Of a stretch of 64,000 nt of DNA, positions 1 to 10,297 are shown piece by piece (positions within the stretch are counted from its first letter, which is position 1; each line of letters opens with the position of its first letter). Source of the stretch: Ariolimax columbianus (lineage: Eukaryota; Mollusca; Gastropoda; Stylommatophora; Arionidae); the NCBI GenBank assembly GCA_036924085.1, contig JAVGWX010000004.1, positions 38,042,293-38,106,292 on the forward strand. The letters are read 5' to 3'. The notes under the pieces are model-generated. The model saw only the letters and a program-made list of their open reading frames with translations. It had not been told where the DNA came from and searched no databases. A program made the translations under genes and the position numbers.

Positions 1-26
1 CCTGTTCTGCGTGGATCCCTATATAG

Positions 27-122
<96 letters not shown>
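27..122. repeat. (GT)n-(TA)n microsatellite
   Basis: A short GT run passes directly into about 39 TA dinucleotides. The translated frame through it (YIYIYI) is an artefact of the repeat. Confidence 0.97.
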
Positions 123-124
<2 letters not shown>

Positions 125-974
125 GAAAAGATTATATATATATAATTTCTTTCTTTGTCGGTTTGGTTTTCAGTGGCGTTAAGTTACAAAGAAATATGCA
201 AATAAATGTCAAAACAAACTTTGGAGATTCATTTTGTTCAACTAAAAATTAGGATAAAAGAGAAATGCTTGACATCATTGGAGCGATTAAATCCGAAACG
301 AGCTACCAAAAACTATGCATGCGTCGATATTAGCTGAGTCTGTGAGATTGTTAATAATTAGTAAACATATCGTTCTTGGAACCTTAAAATCATTCCTGAC
401 TCACAGCACACTAGGGAAGCAGGGAATATTGCTGGCAAAATCCCATGTACCGTGACAACCAATGCACGAAATATGGTTGCAGCATTTGTGGAAACAGAAT
501 ACACTTATATTCCATGTATATCATATTGTATTCAGTTAAGCATATTGGAGGGTCAAAGCGCAGTTGATACGTCGCATCTTAATGCACAATGTTGACAACT
601 CTGACATTTTAAGCACAGTTCGGTAACACATTTCTACTGAAAATTAGCAATGTAAATAGCAGTATCAACAACAACAACACATCTGGAAGGTCCTCTTGTC
701 CCTTACTGCAGTTATACGGGTTGGTTGGTTTAGTCTGAGAAAATACTAGCCGGAAATCCTGTCAACGACTAAACCCCGTTTCCACCTCTTTTCAGAGGTC
801 TCTGCTAAACTAAACCGGAATATATGCTTAAGGCAAAATCAAGTAAGTAGCATGTCCTTTGCAGAACGTCGCTTTTTACAGCCGACACCTATTTGGCTGT
901 TATAAGTTTCTTGGTAAGTGTGCAGTACGGCAGGTTGTTATTACTTTCAGTACGCGGAGGAGCAATCGCCCGAG
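123..974. other. unassigned, no gene seen
   Basis: AT-rich sequence with no long open frame, no recognisable domain and no clear tandem repeat. Nothing here matched another part of the window on reading. Confidence 0.6.
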
Positions 975-1076
975 AAAAAACCCAGTGTCTGCCAAACTGG
1001 GCACGGTGGGAATCGAACCCGGTTCGTTAGGATTGTGAAAACCGAGCGAATGTTACCCCTAGACAACCCAGCCTCT
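975..1076 (-). mobile_element. tRNA-like SINE head
   Basis: On the minus strand there is a perfect Pol III B-box, GGTTCGATTCC (plus 1009-1019), and 38 bases upstream an A-box-like TTGTCTAGGGG (plus 1057-1067). The spacing and the GGG/CCC ends resemble a tRNA. The T-stem pairs only partly and there is no convincing anticodon arm, so this is read as a tRNA-derived SINE head, not a working tRNA gene. No target duplication or poly(A) tail was found, so the full element is not delimited. Confidence 0.5.
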
Positions 1077-1375
1077 ATGTGCTTATAAAACGTAAATGGT
1101 CGTACATGCACAGAAGAGGTATGGATGTATGAATGTGACTGTATGTGTTTAGATTTTTATGGCAAATAGAATAATTTAAAATGTATATACATAAATAAAA
1201 TGCATTCGCCAAACAGGATTCATCGGTCTGTTACTCAAAGGTAACCAGTTCACTGCCCAAGCGTGTCACCTGAAAAAAGGAAGGCGAATAGCGAAGCTCG
1301 TTACTTCATAAGGAAGCGCCATTAACCACATTGTAGTGGGTTTTTTAAAATCCAAACCTTCCAAAAACCAATACT

Positions 1376-1870
1376 CACTTTCCGGGTTCAAGCACCACGT
1401 CATAAAACATACATTCAGTATTCAGCGACATGGATCGCCTTGTCTATTTGCCGCAAGCATATAGCAACTATTGCATGTTTCCAGGGAGTTGGAGATGGTC
1501 ATCAAGTGGTCTGAGTACTGTATTGCGCCACAAGCCCATCGGTAATCATTTGTGTATCCCCATCGTTTCATATTCATCTTGCCCCGTGATACACCAGTTC
1601 GGAGTCCGTTCATCAACTTCCATGTTGCGTATGGTAGATGATGTCCAGGGGCAATTCCTTCTGAAGTTGCATCTATGTGACCTGCATCAATACAATCTCT
1701 CGATACGGCGACTCTCACAGCTTGTCTGTATAGGCTTTGCTGACTTTAGGAAGCTTTGTATGAGTTTGAGTCTTGTGCTCTGTGCCTGATATCCAAACGT
1801 TGGGTGTCTTGGATCGGGCTCCTGTTTTTCTTTTTCGATTTCTGCTGTGACGCCTTTTCTGAGAAATAAA
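1376..1870 (-). mobile_element. dispersed repeat family B, copy 1
   Basis: About 490 bases are clearly related to 40960-41325 in the same orientation and to 33845-34340 and 19795-20300 in the opposite one. Shared blocks include TGTGTATCCCCATCGT, GTGATACACCAGTTCG and GGTAGATGATG. Read in the element's orientation, plus-strand copies end near GAAAGTAAGTAAGGA. Open frames here (119 and 98 codons) are not conserved between copies. The family is probably a short interspersed element or the untranslated end of a LINE; I do not recognise it. Confidence 0.7.
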
Positions 1871-2354
1871 ACGATGTTCTTTGAGTGGACCATGTGAGCA
1901 CGGTGAAATGTGTACCCGAGTCGCGTACGTGCACATCACACCTAGCGTTTGCTACTTACATTAATCACAAAACTGGATATTGTTGCCATATAATGACACC
2001 TTTCAGGAACTTGCAGCTGCATTTTTCATCATCTGTCCCTTATCAGTTTATGGCCTACTTACTGACTTGACCACTTACATATATATTTTGTATACATAAT
2101 ACCGGTTTTATTGGTGCCGCTGTGAAGTGCTGGGATGAAGTGTTAAAAACTTCCCCGTAATAGGTCTCCGTTTTTGTGCGAGGGGGATCTACGAGTTTTT
2201 TTTCCCTTCTGTCAGCAATTCAAGTAAAATTTACATCTGGGCATATTGGATTCTATTTTTACCGGAAAACGATACATGTACTTTTGAAGTTAGAATGATC
2301 TATAAACTGTCTCGCAGACTCTCCACAGACTGACAGACCGACCGACGGACCTGC
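1871..2354. other. unassigned, no gene seen
   Basis: No recognisable coding, RNA or repeat structure, except CAGACAGACCGACCGACGG-like simple sequence that leads into the following microsatellite. Confidence 0.6.
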
Positions 2355-2525
<171 letters not shown>

Positions 2526-2665
2526 GAACTCCTCTAAGCCAAAATCCCGCCCAAAAGCTCAGCAAAGGGAAATTCGACATGGTGGGGACCTGGGGCTCCC
2601 GCTCCAGCCCCGCCCGGTCGAGCCGCAGAATGAGGTCTCTGCCGTCCGCCGATCAAAGCGGGCGG
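2526..2665 (+). pseudogene. 28S rRNA 3'-end fragment (element head)
   Basis: CTCTAAGCC followed by AATCCCGCC corresponds to the conserved end of eukaryotic 28S (GAACGCCTCTAAGTCAGAATCCCGCC). The sequence then runs parallel to 6750-6895 through GGTCGAGCCGCAGA and GATCAAAGCGGGCGG. It is a diverged fragment with substitutions and forms the 5' end of the short retroelement. Confidence 0.75.
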
Positions 2666-2870
2666 GAAGCTGCTCGATATTCACCCCATACGGCGATGAG
2701 GTATGAAACCATTTGTAGAAACTTAGTTCTCGGTCGGGGTGCCCTAATCAGTAGATCAGCTACCTCACTGCGAACTGCTGAGACTCAACCCTTGACCACG
2801 AGATATGTCCGCACACCAGGCGAACAACATCTCCGTGCAATGACCAGGCTTGTACCCTGGTCAAATGCAC

Positions 2871-3060
2871 TATTTCGAGAGGAATCACAGGTAGCTGACA
2901 TTTGGTCCACGTGCTTGGCTGAAAAGCTACCATGTGAGGGACTACGGCCGAACGCCTCTAAGCCAGAATCCCGCCCTAAATCTCAGCACCGCTGTGATGG
3001 GAGGCTACGACATGGCTGGGGCTTGCGTCTCAGTCCGGCCCGGTCGAGCCGCAGAAATGC
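2871..3060 (+). pseudogene. 28S rRNA 3'-end fragment, internal duplicate
   Basis: GAGAGGAATCACAGGT, then ACATTTGGTCCACGTGC and GAACGCCTCTAAGCC, follow the order of the 28S rRNA 3' end (sarcin/ricin-proximal sequence to terminus). It lies inside the leader of the 2526-3597 element, between two AAATGCAC-like repeats, and is absent from the corresponding place (about 7090) in the long element. It therefore arrived after the two leaders diverged, or was lost from the other. Confidence 0.8.
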
Positions 3061-3596
3061 ACCTGGTAAAATGCACTCCTGCCTCGCTCTTTGCCTCTGT
3101 CTGCTATCAGTCATCCCAATGGACGCAGAAGAGATGCAGTCCAGCGGACATTGCACCTCCTGCCCTATTGTGACAACCTCCCGGGTGGCGGGGAATGCTA
3201 GGCGTACCATCACTGCAGATGAGCCGAGTAAATAAAGGGAGCAAAGAGATACCTCACTCACATGAACATGCTACGATTCTGGCAGGACGTGACGATCCTG
3301 GGACAAAGTCACACTGGACTGCCTCTCTTCCGGGATAGTACAAACTAGTACATAGTCCATCATATCATTGCCAACCCCTATAGACACGAGTAGGGAAGAC
3401 TCGATAGTCCTGCAAGACAACTTCCTAAGAGAGACAACTCTGACCAAAAACAACTGCTGCCTTGCAGTTAGGCTGGGGACAGCCAAAGGCTAAGGAGGGC
3501 AACCCTACAGAAACGCCTGTTGAAATCGGATGCACTGAGCCACATGCTTAACAAAATAAAACAGTACAACGTAAATATCGCTGTAAACAGCATACG

Positions 3597-3985
<389 letters not shown>

Positions 3986-4325
3986 ATGTTTAATAACTTG
4001 ATTTTTAAACTTGATTGATCGGATACATATTTGAAACGATTTCCTTAGCCCATGTGACCAGCATATGTGAATATTCTTGTCTATAGACGTTTGCACATCA
4101 ATTTACAAACCATTTTAATTCGATGTGAAATCCATTTTTGGTCTAGCTTGATATAAGATATGTCGTTTACTACAGCAGACGTGGAAGGTGGCTTTGCTTA
4201 ATGTTAATTGTGAGATTCTATTGGGCTTTGCTTGTGAATTATGTAATATTATCTATGCCGTTACCAACAACAATGACAAGATGGATTACAATAATGAAAC
4301 CAGTCAAACATATTAGATGTCTATT
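3986..4325. other. unassigned, no gene seen
   Basis: AT-rich spacer with no recognisable structure. It may include the decayed C-terminal side of the LINE fragment that follows. Confidence 0.5.
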
Positions 4326-4549
4326 CTAGTAAAACTTTATCCTAATCTTTCCATTAATTGTAAAAACTATTTTAGGATATAAAAATAATCCTATATCAGT
4401 CACCGCCATCGGGGATAAAGTGCCCACATATGTCTGCATGTCTCTTTCGGTGCAGGTGGCCAGGGCGCAGTCATCAGCAAAAAGCAAGTTTGAGATAGTT
4501 GTGTCCTTTACCTTGGTGTGAGCTTGTAGTCGCTTTTGATTGAAGAGCT
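4326..4549 (-). pseudogene. non-LTR reverse transcriptase fragment (palm, FADD motif), distal half
   Basis: The minus strand reads LFNQKRLQAHTKV, then LLFADDCALA and TERDMQ. LLFADDCA is the catalytic FADD (motif C) of a LINE reverse transcriptase. The preceding KRLQAHTKV matches the usual RRLQAKTKV of animal LINEs. Upstream coding sequence is missing here but continues at 11492-12540, which ends in KYRTDGKLFN, so one gene has been split by the 6.9-kb insertion. Similarity fades after about residue 45. This is a decayed copy, not a functional gene. Confidence 0.88.
4538..4549. repeat. left target-site duplication, GATTGAAGAGCT
   Basis: A 12-base direct repeat identical to 11492-11503. It belongs to the interrupted LINE (it encodes LFN on the minus strand) and marks the left edge of the inserted chimera. 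Confidence 0.9.
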
Positions 4550-4920
4550 GGTCAGACTCTCGCAAAGAGCTTGTGACCGACAAATGGAAAGCAGGAATAA
4601 AGCCTGAAGGCCCTGTCCTAGCCCGACCAACCCTCGGGAGAAGGGCAGGCCGGCAGGCGAAAATTGTCTCCAGTCCCAGTGAAATTCATTGCCGGGGCCG
4701 TTGGGATCCGTTCTGCACAGAGCGCTGCCATCCCTCCCCGAGCGAGCCCGGTCGGTCGGTCGTTCGTCTGGTGTGTGTACGGGCCCCTGTCAGGCGGTCC
4801 TAGGTCGACGGAGTGAGGGTCCGTCCTTCAGTCGGTGCCTGCGGCCGTCCCAGTGAGGCTTTTTACACATCAGTCGTCCTCCGCCGACCGGTGTGTGTGT
4901 GCTTCGTACGTCTCCGACAG
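4550..4920 (+). promoter_or_regulatory. pre-rRNA 5' external transcribed spacer-like leader
   Basis: GC-rich sequence with stretches such as CGGTCGGTCGGTCG lies immediately upstream of the 18S start and directly after the left target duplication. Its position and composition suggest the 5'ETS of the rDNA unit. If so, 4550 could lie at or near the Pol I transcription start used for the parent RNA, or at a 5' truncation within the ETS. This is an inference; ETS sequences are not conserved enough to recognise by eye. Confidence 0.55.
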
Positions 4921-6190
4921 ATATCTGGTTGATCCTGCCAGTAGTCATATGCTTGTCTCAAAGATTAAGCCATGCATGTCTAAGTTCACACTGTCTCACG
5001 GTGAAACCGCGAATGGCTCATTAAATCAGTCGAGGTTCCTTAGATGACACGATCCTACTTGAATAACTGTGGCAATTCTATAGCTAATACATGCTTACCA
5101 AGCTCCGACCCTCGCGGAAAGAGCGCTTTTATTAGTTCAAAACCAATCGTCGTTTCCCCTCGCGGGCTTGCGGCGTCCCCACTGGTGACTCTGGATAACT
5201 TTGTGCTGATCGTATGGCCTCATGTGCCGGCGACGCATCTTTCAAATGTCTGCCCTATCAAATGTCGATGGTACGTGACTTGCCTATCATGTTTGTAACG
5301 GGTAACGGGGAATCAGGGTTCGATTCCGGAGAGGGAGCATGAGAAACGACTACCACATCCAAGGAAGGCAGCAGGCGCGTATCTTACCCACTCCCGGCAC
5401 GGGGAGGTAGTGACGAAAAATAACAATACGGGATTCTTTCGATGCCTCGGAATTGGAATGAGTACACTTTAAACCCTTTAACGAGGATCTATTGGAGGGC
5501 AAGTCCTGGTGCCAGCAGCCGCGGTAATTCCAGCTCCAATAGCGTATATTAAAGTTGTTGCAGTTAAAAAGCTCGTAGTTGGATCTCAGGCGCAGGCGGG
5601 CGGTCTGGCTCGCGCTGGTTCACTGCCCGTTGTCTCCTGTCCTACCGTCTGCCGGCTCTCTCCCACGGGTGCTCTTCGCTGAGCGTCCTGGGTGGCCGGC
5701 GCGTTTACTTTGAAAAAATTAGAGTGTTCAAAGCAGGCCTCGGCTGCCTGAATAATGGTGCATGGAATAATGGAATAGGACCTCGGTTCTATTTTGTTGG
5801 TTTTTGGAACTGGAGGTAAGGATTAACAGGGACAAACGTATTCGTATTGTGGCGTTAGAGGTGAAATTCTTGGATCGCCGCAAGACGAGCTACTGCGAAA
5901 GCATTTGTCAAGAATGTTTTCATTAATCAAGAACGAAAGTCAGAGGCGCGAAGACGATCAGATACCGACGTAGTTCTGACCATAAACGATGCCGACTAGC
6001 GATCCGCAGGAGTTGCTTCGATGACACTGCGGGCAGCTTCAGGGAAACCAAAGTGTTTGGGTTCCGGGGGAAGTATGGTTGCACAGCTGAAACTTAAAGG
6101 AATTGACGGAAGTGCACCACCAGGAGTGGAGCCTGCGGCTTAATTTGACTCAACACGGCCAAACACTGAAATGATTGACATGCCGAGAGC
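4921..6190 (+). rRNA. 18S rRNA, 5' two thirds, embedded in a retroelement
   Basis: It begins with CTGGTTGATCCTGCCAGTAG and runs through the usual 18S landmarks: the 530-loop GTGCCAGCAGCCGCGGTAA (from 5509), GTTGCAGTTAAAAAGCTCG, GAAACTTAAAGGAATTGACG and GGCTTAATTTGACTCAACACG. The variable regions look gastropod-like. It stops near 6190, about two thirds through a normal 18S of roughly 1.8 kb, and then joins 28S-like sequence. There is no ITS or 5.8S. Small differences from conserved positions (an extra C before the 530 loop, a T at 5081) suggest it is not a functional gene. It is a retrotransposed pre-rRNA piece, not part of an rDNA array. Confidence 0.93.
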
Positions 6191-6289
6191 ACTTTCGTTG
6201 GGTCTAATATGGAACGGGTGCTGGAATTAGACCCTCGAAAATCTGGGGCTATCCTCTCGGTAGCTTGACTGTCTCGCATCCAGTGTTCG

Positions 6290-6323
<34 letters not shown>

Positions 6324-6560
6324 AGAGTCTGCGGCTTAATTTGACTCAACACGCCAATACTGTAGAACGACTGACAAATCGAGAGCACTTTCGTTAAGTC
6401 TAATAGTGAACGTGTGCTGATATTAGACCCACGGAAGACAGGTCAGCTCTTTAACCTTCTAATGAAAGAACGCTACGGAAATCGTGTTTAACCCCACAAA
6501 AACCGCAGGTTTCAGATACCTGGTCATTGACAAACAAAAAGCCCTCTATATATTCATCAA
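6191..6560 (+). pseudogene. degenerate 18S/28S junction repeats
   Basis: After the 18S breakpoint (GAGAGCACTTTCGTT) the sequence turns into 28S-like TCTAATA..GAACGGGTGCTGG. At about 6290 it starts again in 18S (TTAAAGGAATTGACGGAAGG), follows it to another GAGAGCACTTTCGTT, and again changes to 28S-like sequence with GGAAGACAGGTCAG. Two diverged copies of one 18S-28S fusion thus lie in tandem before the better-preserved 28S end at 6561. Because both copies share the same breakpoint and have diverged, the fusion existed before the duplication. Confidence 0.75.
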
Positions 6561-6895
6561 GTCTAATAGTGAACGGGTGCTGGTAATAGACCATCGGAAG
6601 ACAGGTCAGTTGTACACTACTAATGACAGGGCGTTGCTACGGTAATCCTGCTCAATACGAGAGGAACCGCAGACATTTTGGTTCACGTACCAGGCTGGTA
6701 AGCCAATGGCGCGAGGCTACCATGTGAGGGATTACGGCCGAACGCCTGTAAGCCGGAATCCCGCCCAAAATCTCAGCACCACTGCAATGGGAGGCTTCGA
6801 TATGGTCGGGACCTGGGGCTCGCGCCTCAGCCCTACCCGGTCGAGCCACAGAAAGAGGTCTCTGCCGTCCGCCTATCAAAGCGGGCGGATAGCTG
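6561..6895 (+). rRNA. 28S rRNA 3' end, embedded in a retroelement
   Basis: GGTAATCCTGCTCAATACGA followed by GAGGAACCGCAGACA corresponds to the sarcin/ricin loop region (AGTACGAGAGGAACC) of 28S. It continues through AAGCCAATGGCGCGA and CTGTAAGCCGGAATCCCGCC to GATCAAAGCGGGCGG, the terminal part. Only the last roughly 330 bases of 28S are present. The same terminal segment heads the short element at 2526. Substitutions at normally invariant positions mark it as a non-functional, element-borne copy. Confidence 0.88.
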
Positions 6896-7564
6896 CTCGA
6901 TATTCACCCTATACGGCGATGGGGTGCGAAACCACCAACATAAGACTTCGTTCTTGGTCGGGGTGTCGAAAACAGTAGAGCAGCCACCTCACTGTGAACT
7001 GTCGAGACTCAACCCAAGACCATGAGATATGTCCGCACACCAGGCGAACAACATCTTCGTGACATTACCAGGCTTGTCCATTGGTTAAATGCACTTCTGC
7101 CTCGATCTCTACCTCTGTATGCTATAAGCCATACCAATGGACGCAGAAGATATGCAGACTAGCGGACATTGCACATCTGCCCTATTGTGTCAACCTCCCA
7201 GGTGGTGGGGAATGCTAGGCGTACCATCACTGCAGAGAAGCCGAGAAAATAAAGGGAGCAAAGAGATACCCCACTCACATGCAAATGCTACGTTCTGGCA
7301 GGACGTGACGATCCTGAGATACAGACACACTGGACTGCCTCTATTCCGGGTTAGTACAAACCAGTACATAGTCCATATCATATATCATATCTCATATATC
7401 ATCACCGCACCCTATAGACACGAGTAGGGAAGACTCGTTAGTCCTGTAAGACAACTTCCATAAGAGAGACAACTCTGATCACAAACAACTGCTGCCTTGC
7501 AGATAGGATGGGGACAGCCAAAGGCTAAGGAGGGCATCCCTACAGAAACGCCTGTTGAAATCGG
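6896..7564 (+). other. unique leader (5' UTR) of the rRNA-headed retroelement
   Basis: Non-coding sequence shared with 2665-3590 of the short element. Shared blocks include GATATGTCCGCACACCAGGC, GGGGAATGCTAGGCGTACC and AGGACGTGACGATCCTG. Its last 100 bases (GGCTAAGGAGGGCA, then GAAATCGGATGCACTG) are related to a module in the short GAA-tailed family C elements (GGCTAAGGAGAAG, then GAAGTCGGATGTGTTGG). It connects the 28S end to the coding region. Confidence 0.7.
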
Positions 7565-8668
7565 ATGCACTGGGCCACAGGCTTAACGAAACAGTGCAAC
7601 GTAAATCGCAGAATGATGACAGTACAAATTATCAAAAAAACGTATGGCGCTCATCCTGCGGAGTCCCGCCAGGCAGCGAGAGTGCCGGGCCTCACGCCTC
7701 GAAGGGGTCCACCCTTGACTACTGATGGTCACCCACCCATGTGTCGTGGAGGCAAGACACATGGCTATGTGGCAATCTCTGTTGACCAAAAACCCAAGAC
7801 ACTCAAAATACAACAGTGGAATGCGGAGGGAGTTATTAACAAAAAGCTTTCCCTAACACATCATTTGCATGAAGGTAAGATTGACGTGGCATGTATCCAA
7901 GAAACGCATCTAAACAGCAACCATAAATTCTCAATCAGAGGATACCAGGCCTTCCGCCTGGATAGAGAAGGTCACAAAGGAGGGGTTCTGATACTGACCC
8001 GTAACTGCATACCGAGTAGCGCGGTATCTGTCAATCACACCGGACAAGCAGAAATTGTAGGAGTTGACATAATGGCTCAAGAGACGAAGATCCGCATCTT
8101 CAACCTGTACGGACCACCAAATAAGGACCTGTCGCTCTCGAGTATGGAAGTCAAAGACTCCAGCTGCATAGTAGTTGGAGACTTCAACAGCCACCCGGAG
8201 AGATGGGGATACTCGGACACAGACAGCAGAGGTGACGAAGTGGAAGATTGGGAGATAGACACAAATCTCCATCTAATCAATAGGCCGGAGGATAGCCCTA
8301 GCTTCTATTCTAGAACATGGCATACCACCTCGACTCCAGATTTGGCCTTCTCCACAATGGCCATTCACCACAAAATAGACCGCCAGGTGCTACACTAATT
8401 GGCAGGTAGCGACCACAGGCCAATTAGGCTAGAAATTGATATGGATGTAGGCCCACAGGAAACAAAACCGCTCCCACGTTGAAATTACAAACGAGCCGAC
8501 TGGAACAGATTTGCAAGCCTGACAGATGGGCTGTATGAAACCATCAACACACGGAACAACAAAATGAAGCCCATGGTGGAAAGCCTAAGCAAAGCAATAA
8601 TGCAAGCTGCCACTGACACCATCCCAAGAGGGGCAAGGAAAAATTATAAGCCCTATTAGAATGATGAG
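7565..8668 (+). pseudogene. AP-endonuclease domain of the rRNA-headed LINE
   Basis: The frame opens at 7565. Recognisable endonuclease starts near 7793 (KTLKIQQWNAEGV). Motifs in order are IQQWNAEG, DVACIQETHL (catalytic Glu), GGVLILTR, IFNLYGPPN, VVGDFNSHP (GDFN, catalytic Asp/Asn) and TPDLAFS. A TAA at 8396 interrupts just before LAGSDHRPI, the SDH motif that completes the active site. Further in-frame stops are TGA at 8480 and TAG at 8657 (both look like Trp codons changed by one base). The enzyme nicks the target DNA for target-primed reverse transcription. All catalytic motifs are visible, so decay is by point mutation and recent on this scale. This is the 5' part of the single ORF that continues into the reverse transcriptase. 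Confidence 0.9.
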
Positions 8669-10297
8669 TTGCAGAAAGTGGAAGACGCAGTCACAAATGC
8701 TAGGAACATGGCAGAGAGAGAACAATCAATGGAGGCAAATATCGCCATCAAAGCCGCCACGGCGAAATACAAATACACTCTAAACCAAACAGCAAGAGAA
8801 AGCTGGAAAAACAAAACAGAAAGTCTCAACTTAGACAAAGAAGGGAATAAACTATGGAAGTTAGTCAGAGCCATGAATGACGAAACTCCGTCAAACAAAC
8901 AAATTATCATCAAGCAGGGCGAAAACTTGCTCACTGGAAAAAAAGCCGCAAACGCCTTTGTTGAACACTATGCCAGAGCGAACCACATAGATGTCCCTGC
9001 AGATAGGCATACGGACATTAATGAAGAGCAAAGGGCACGACAACATCAATATAGCACCAGAAGAGCATATGATGGCAAAATTAACAATGAGCGAAATGGA
9101 AGAGGCTATGAGAACATTAAAGAAAAGGAAATCTCCCGGAAAAGACGGGATAACAAACGAAATGCTGATGGGGCTGGGCCAAACAGCAAAGAGAAAACTG
9201 CTATCAGTCCTGAACCAAAGCTGGAAAAGGGGTATTGTACCCCAGGCATGGAAAGACGCAGTACTTGTACCAGTTCCAAAGAAAGGAAAAGAGTAAACAG
9301 ATCCAAATGGATACAGGCCTATCAGCCTACTGAACTGTGTCGGCAAACTGATGGAACGTATGATAAACAACAGACTGATGTGGCATCTGGAAGAAAAACG
9401 GATACTAATTCCACAGCAAGCAGGCTTTAGACAGCACAGATCCACTGAGGACCAGGTCATCCTCATAGCCCAGGAAATAGAAGATGCCTACCAGGAACAG
9501 AAACACACAGTAGCGGTTTGGGTGGACCTGGAAAAGGCATTTGACAAAGTATGGAAAGATGGACTAAGAAGAAGTGAAGTTTGTGGGAAAATGTACAAGT
9601 GGATCAACCACTACCTCAAAAACAGAACGGCCAGAGTCCATGTACAAGGGCAGATGAGCAAAAAGGTGACACTTGAGCAGGGAGTACCCCAAGGGGGAGT
9701 ACTGTCATCCACACTCTTCCTGGTGTAAATAAATGACATTACAGAGAATATACCAAGAAGAGTTCATAGCTCAATGTTTGCAGACGATCTGGCTATGTGG
9801 ACCTCTGAAAAGAATCTCACCATAGCAAGAAATCGGATGCAGCAGGCCCTAACATCGCTGGAAGAGTGGGCGAACTCATGGCTGGTCAAAATAAACGAGG
9901 AAAAAACGACATGTACAATATTCTCGCTATCAATCAAACCCAAAACACCAAATTAAGTCTAAACGGCAAATACCTGCAGCCAAACGACAACCCAAACTAT
10001 ATGGGAGTCACATTTGATCGGCGCATGACATGGAAAAGTCAGATCGAGAGAAACCGAATGAGAGCCAGAGAAAGAATGGCAATCATGAGGAAACTTGCTG
10101 GCACAAGCTGGGGAGCAGACGAAAGTATACTAAAGAAACTGTACACTGGAAGAGTGAGACCAGTTCTCGAGTATGGCATTGCGGCATGGACAACAGCAGC
10201 AAAGGCGAACTTCGATAAAGTTAGCAAACTTCAAAACCAAGCCATGAATGAGAGTTATAACAGGAGGCATGAAGTCAACGCCAATTGTAGAACTTGA
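8669..10297 (+). pseudogene. reverse transcriptase domain of the rRNA-headed LINE
   Basis: The coding frame continues from the endonuclease through LWKLVRAMNDETPSNK, shifts near 9010, then reads KKRKSPGKDGITNEML, VLVPVPKKGKE and PNGYRPISLLNC. These are finger motifs typical of LINE reverse transcriptases. A TAA (9294) lies between KGKE and TDPNGY. The palm has VDLEKAFDKVW (first catalytic Asp), QGVPQGGVLSSTLF and, after a TAA at 9726, SSMFADDLAMW (FADD). Frameshifts near 9950 and 10245 connect to the thumb (NPNYMGVTFD, RPVLEYGIAAWTT) and on to the RNase H segment. The RNA-templated DNA polymerase would act at the nicked chromosome. The active-site residues are preserved, but the gene cannot be translated intact. 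Confidence 0.93.

Noticed and set aside
1000..1076. A functional tRNA gene on the minus strand
   Set aside because: The B-box is perfect, but the T-stem has mismatches and no anticodon arm forms.
4921..6895. A functional rDNA unit
   Set aside because: The 18S stops two thirds through, ITS1, 5.8S, ITS2 and most of 28S are missing, conserved positions are changed, and the segment is bounded by a retrotransposition duplication.
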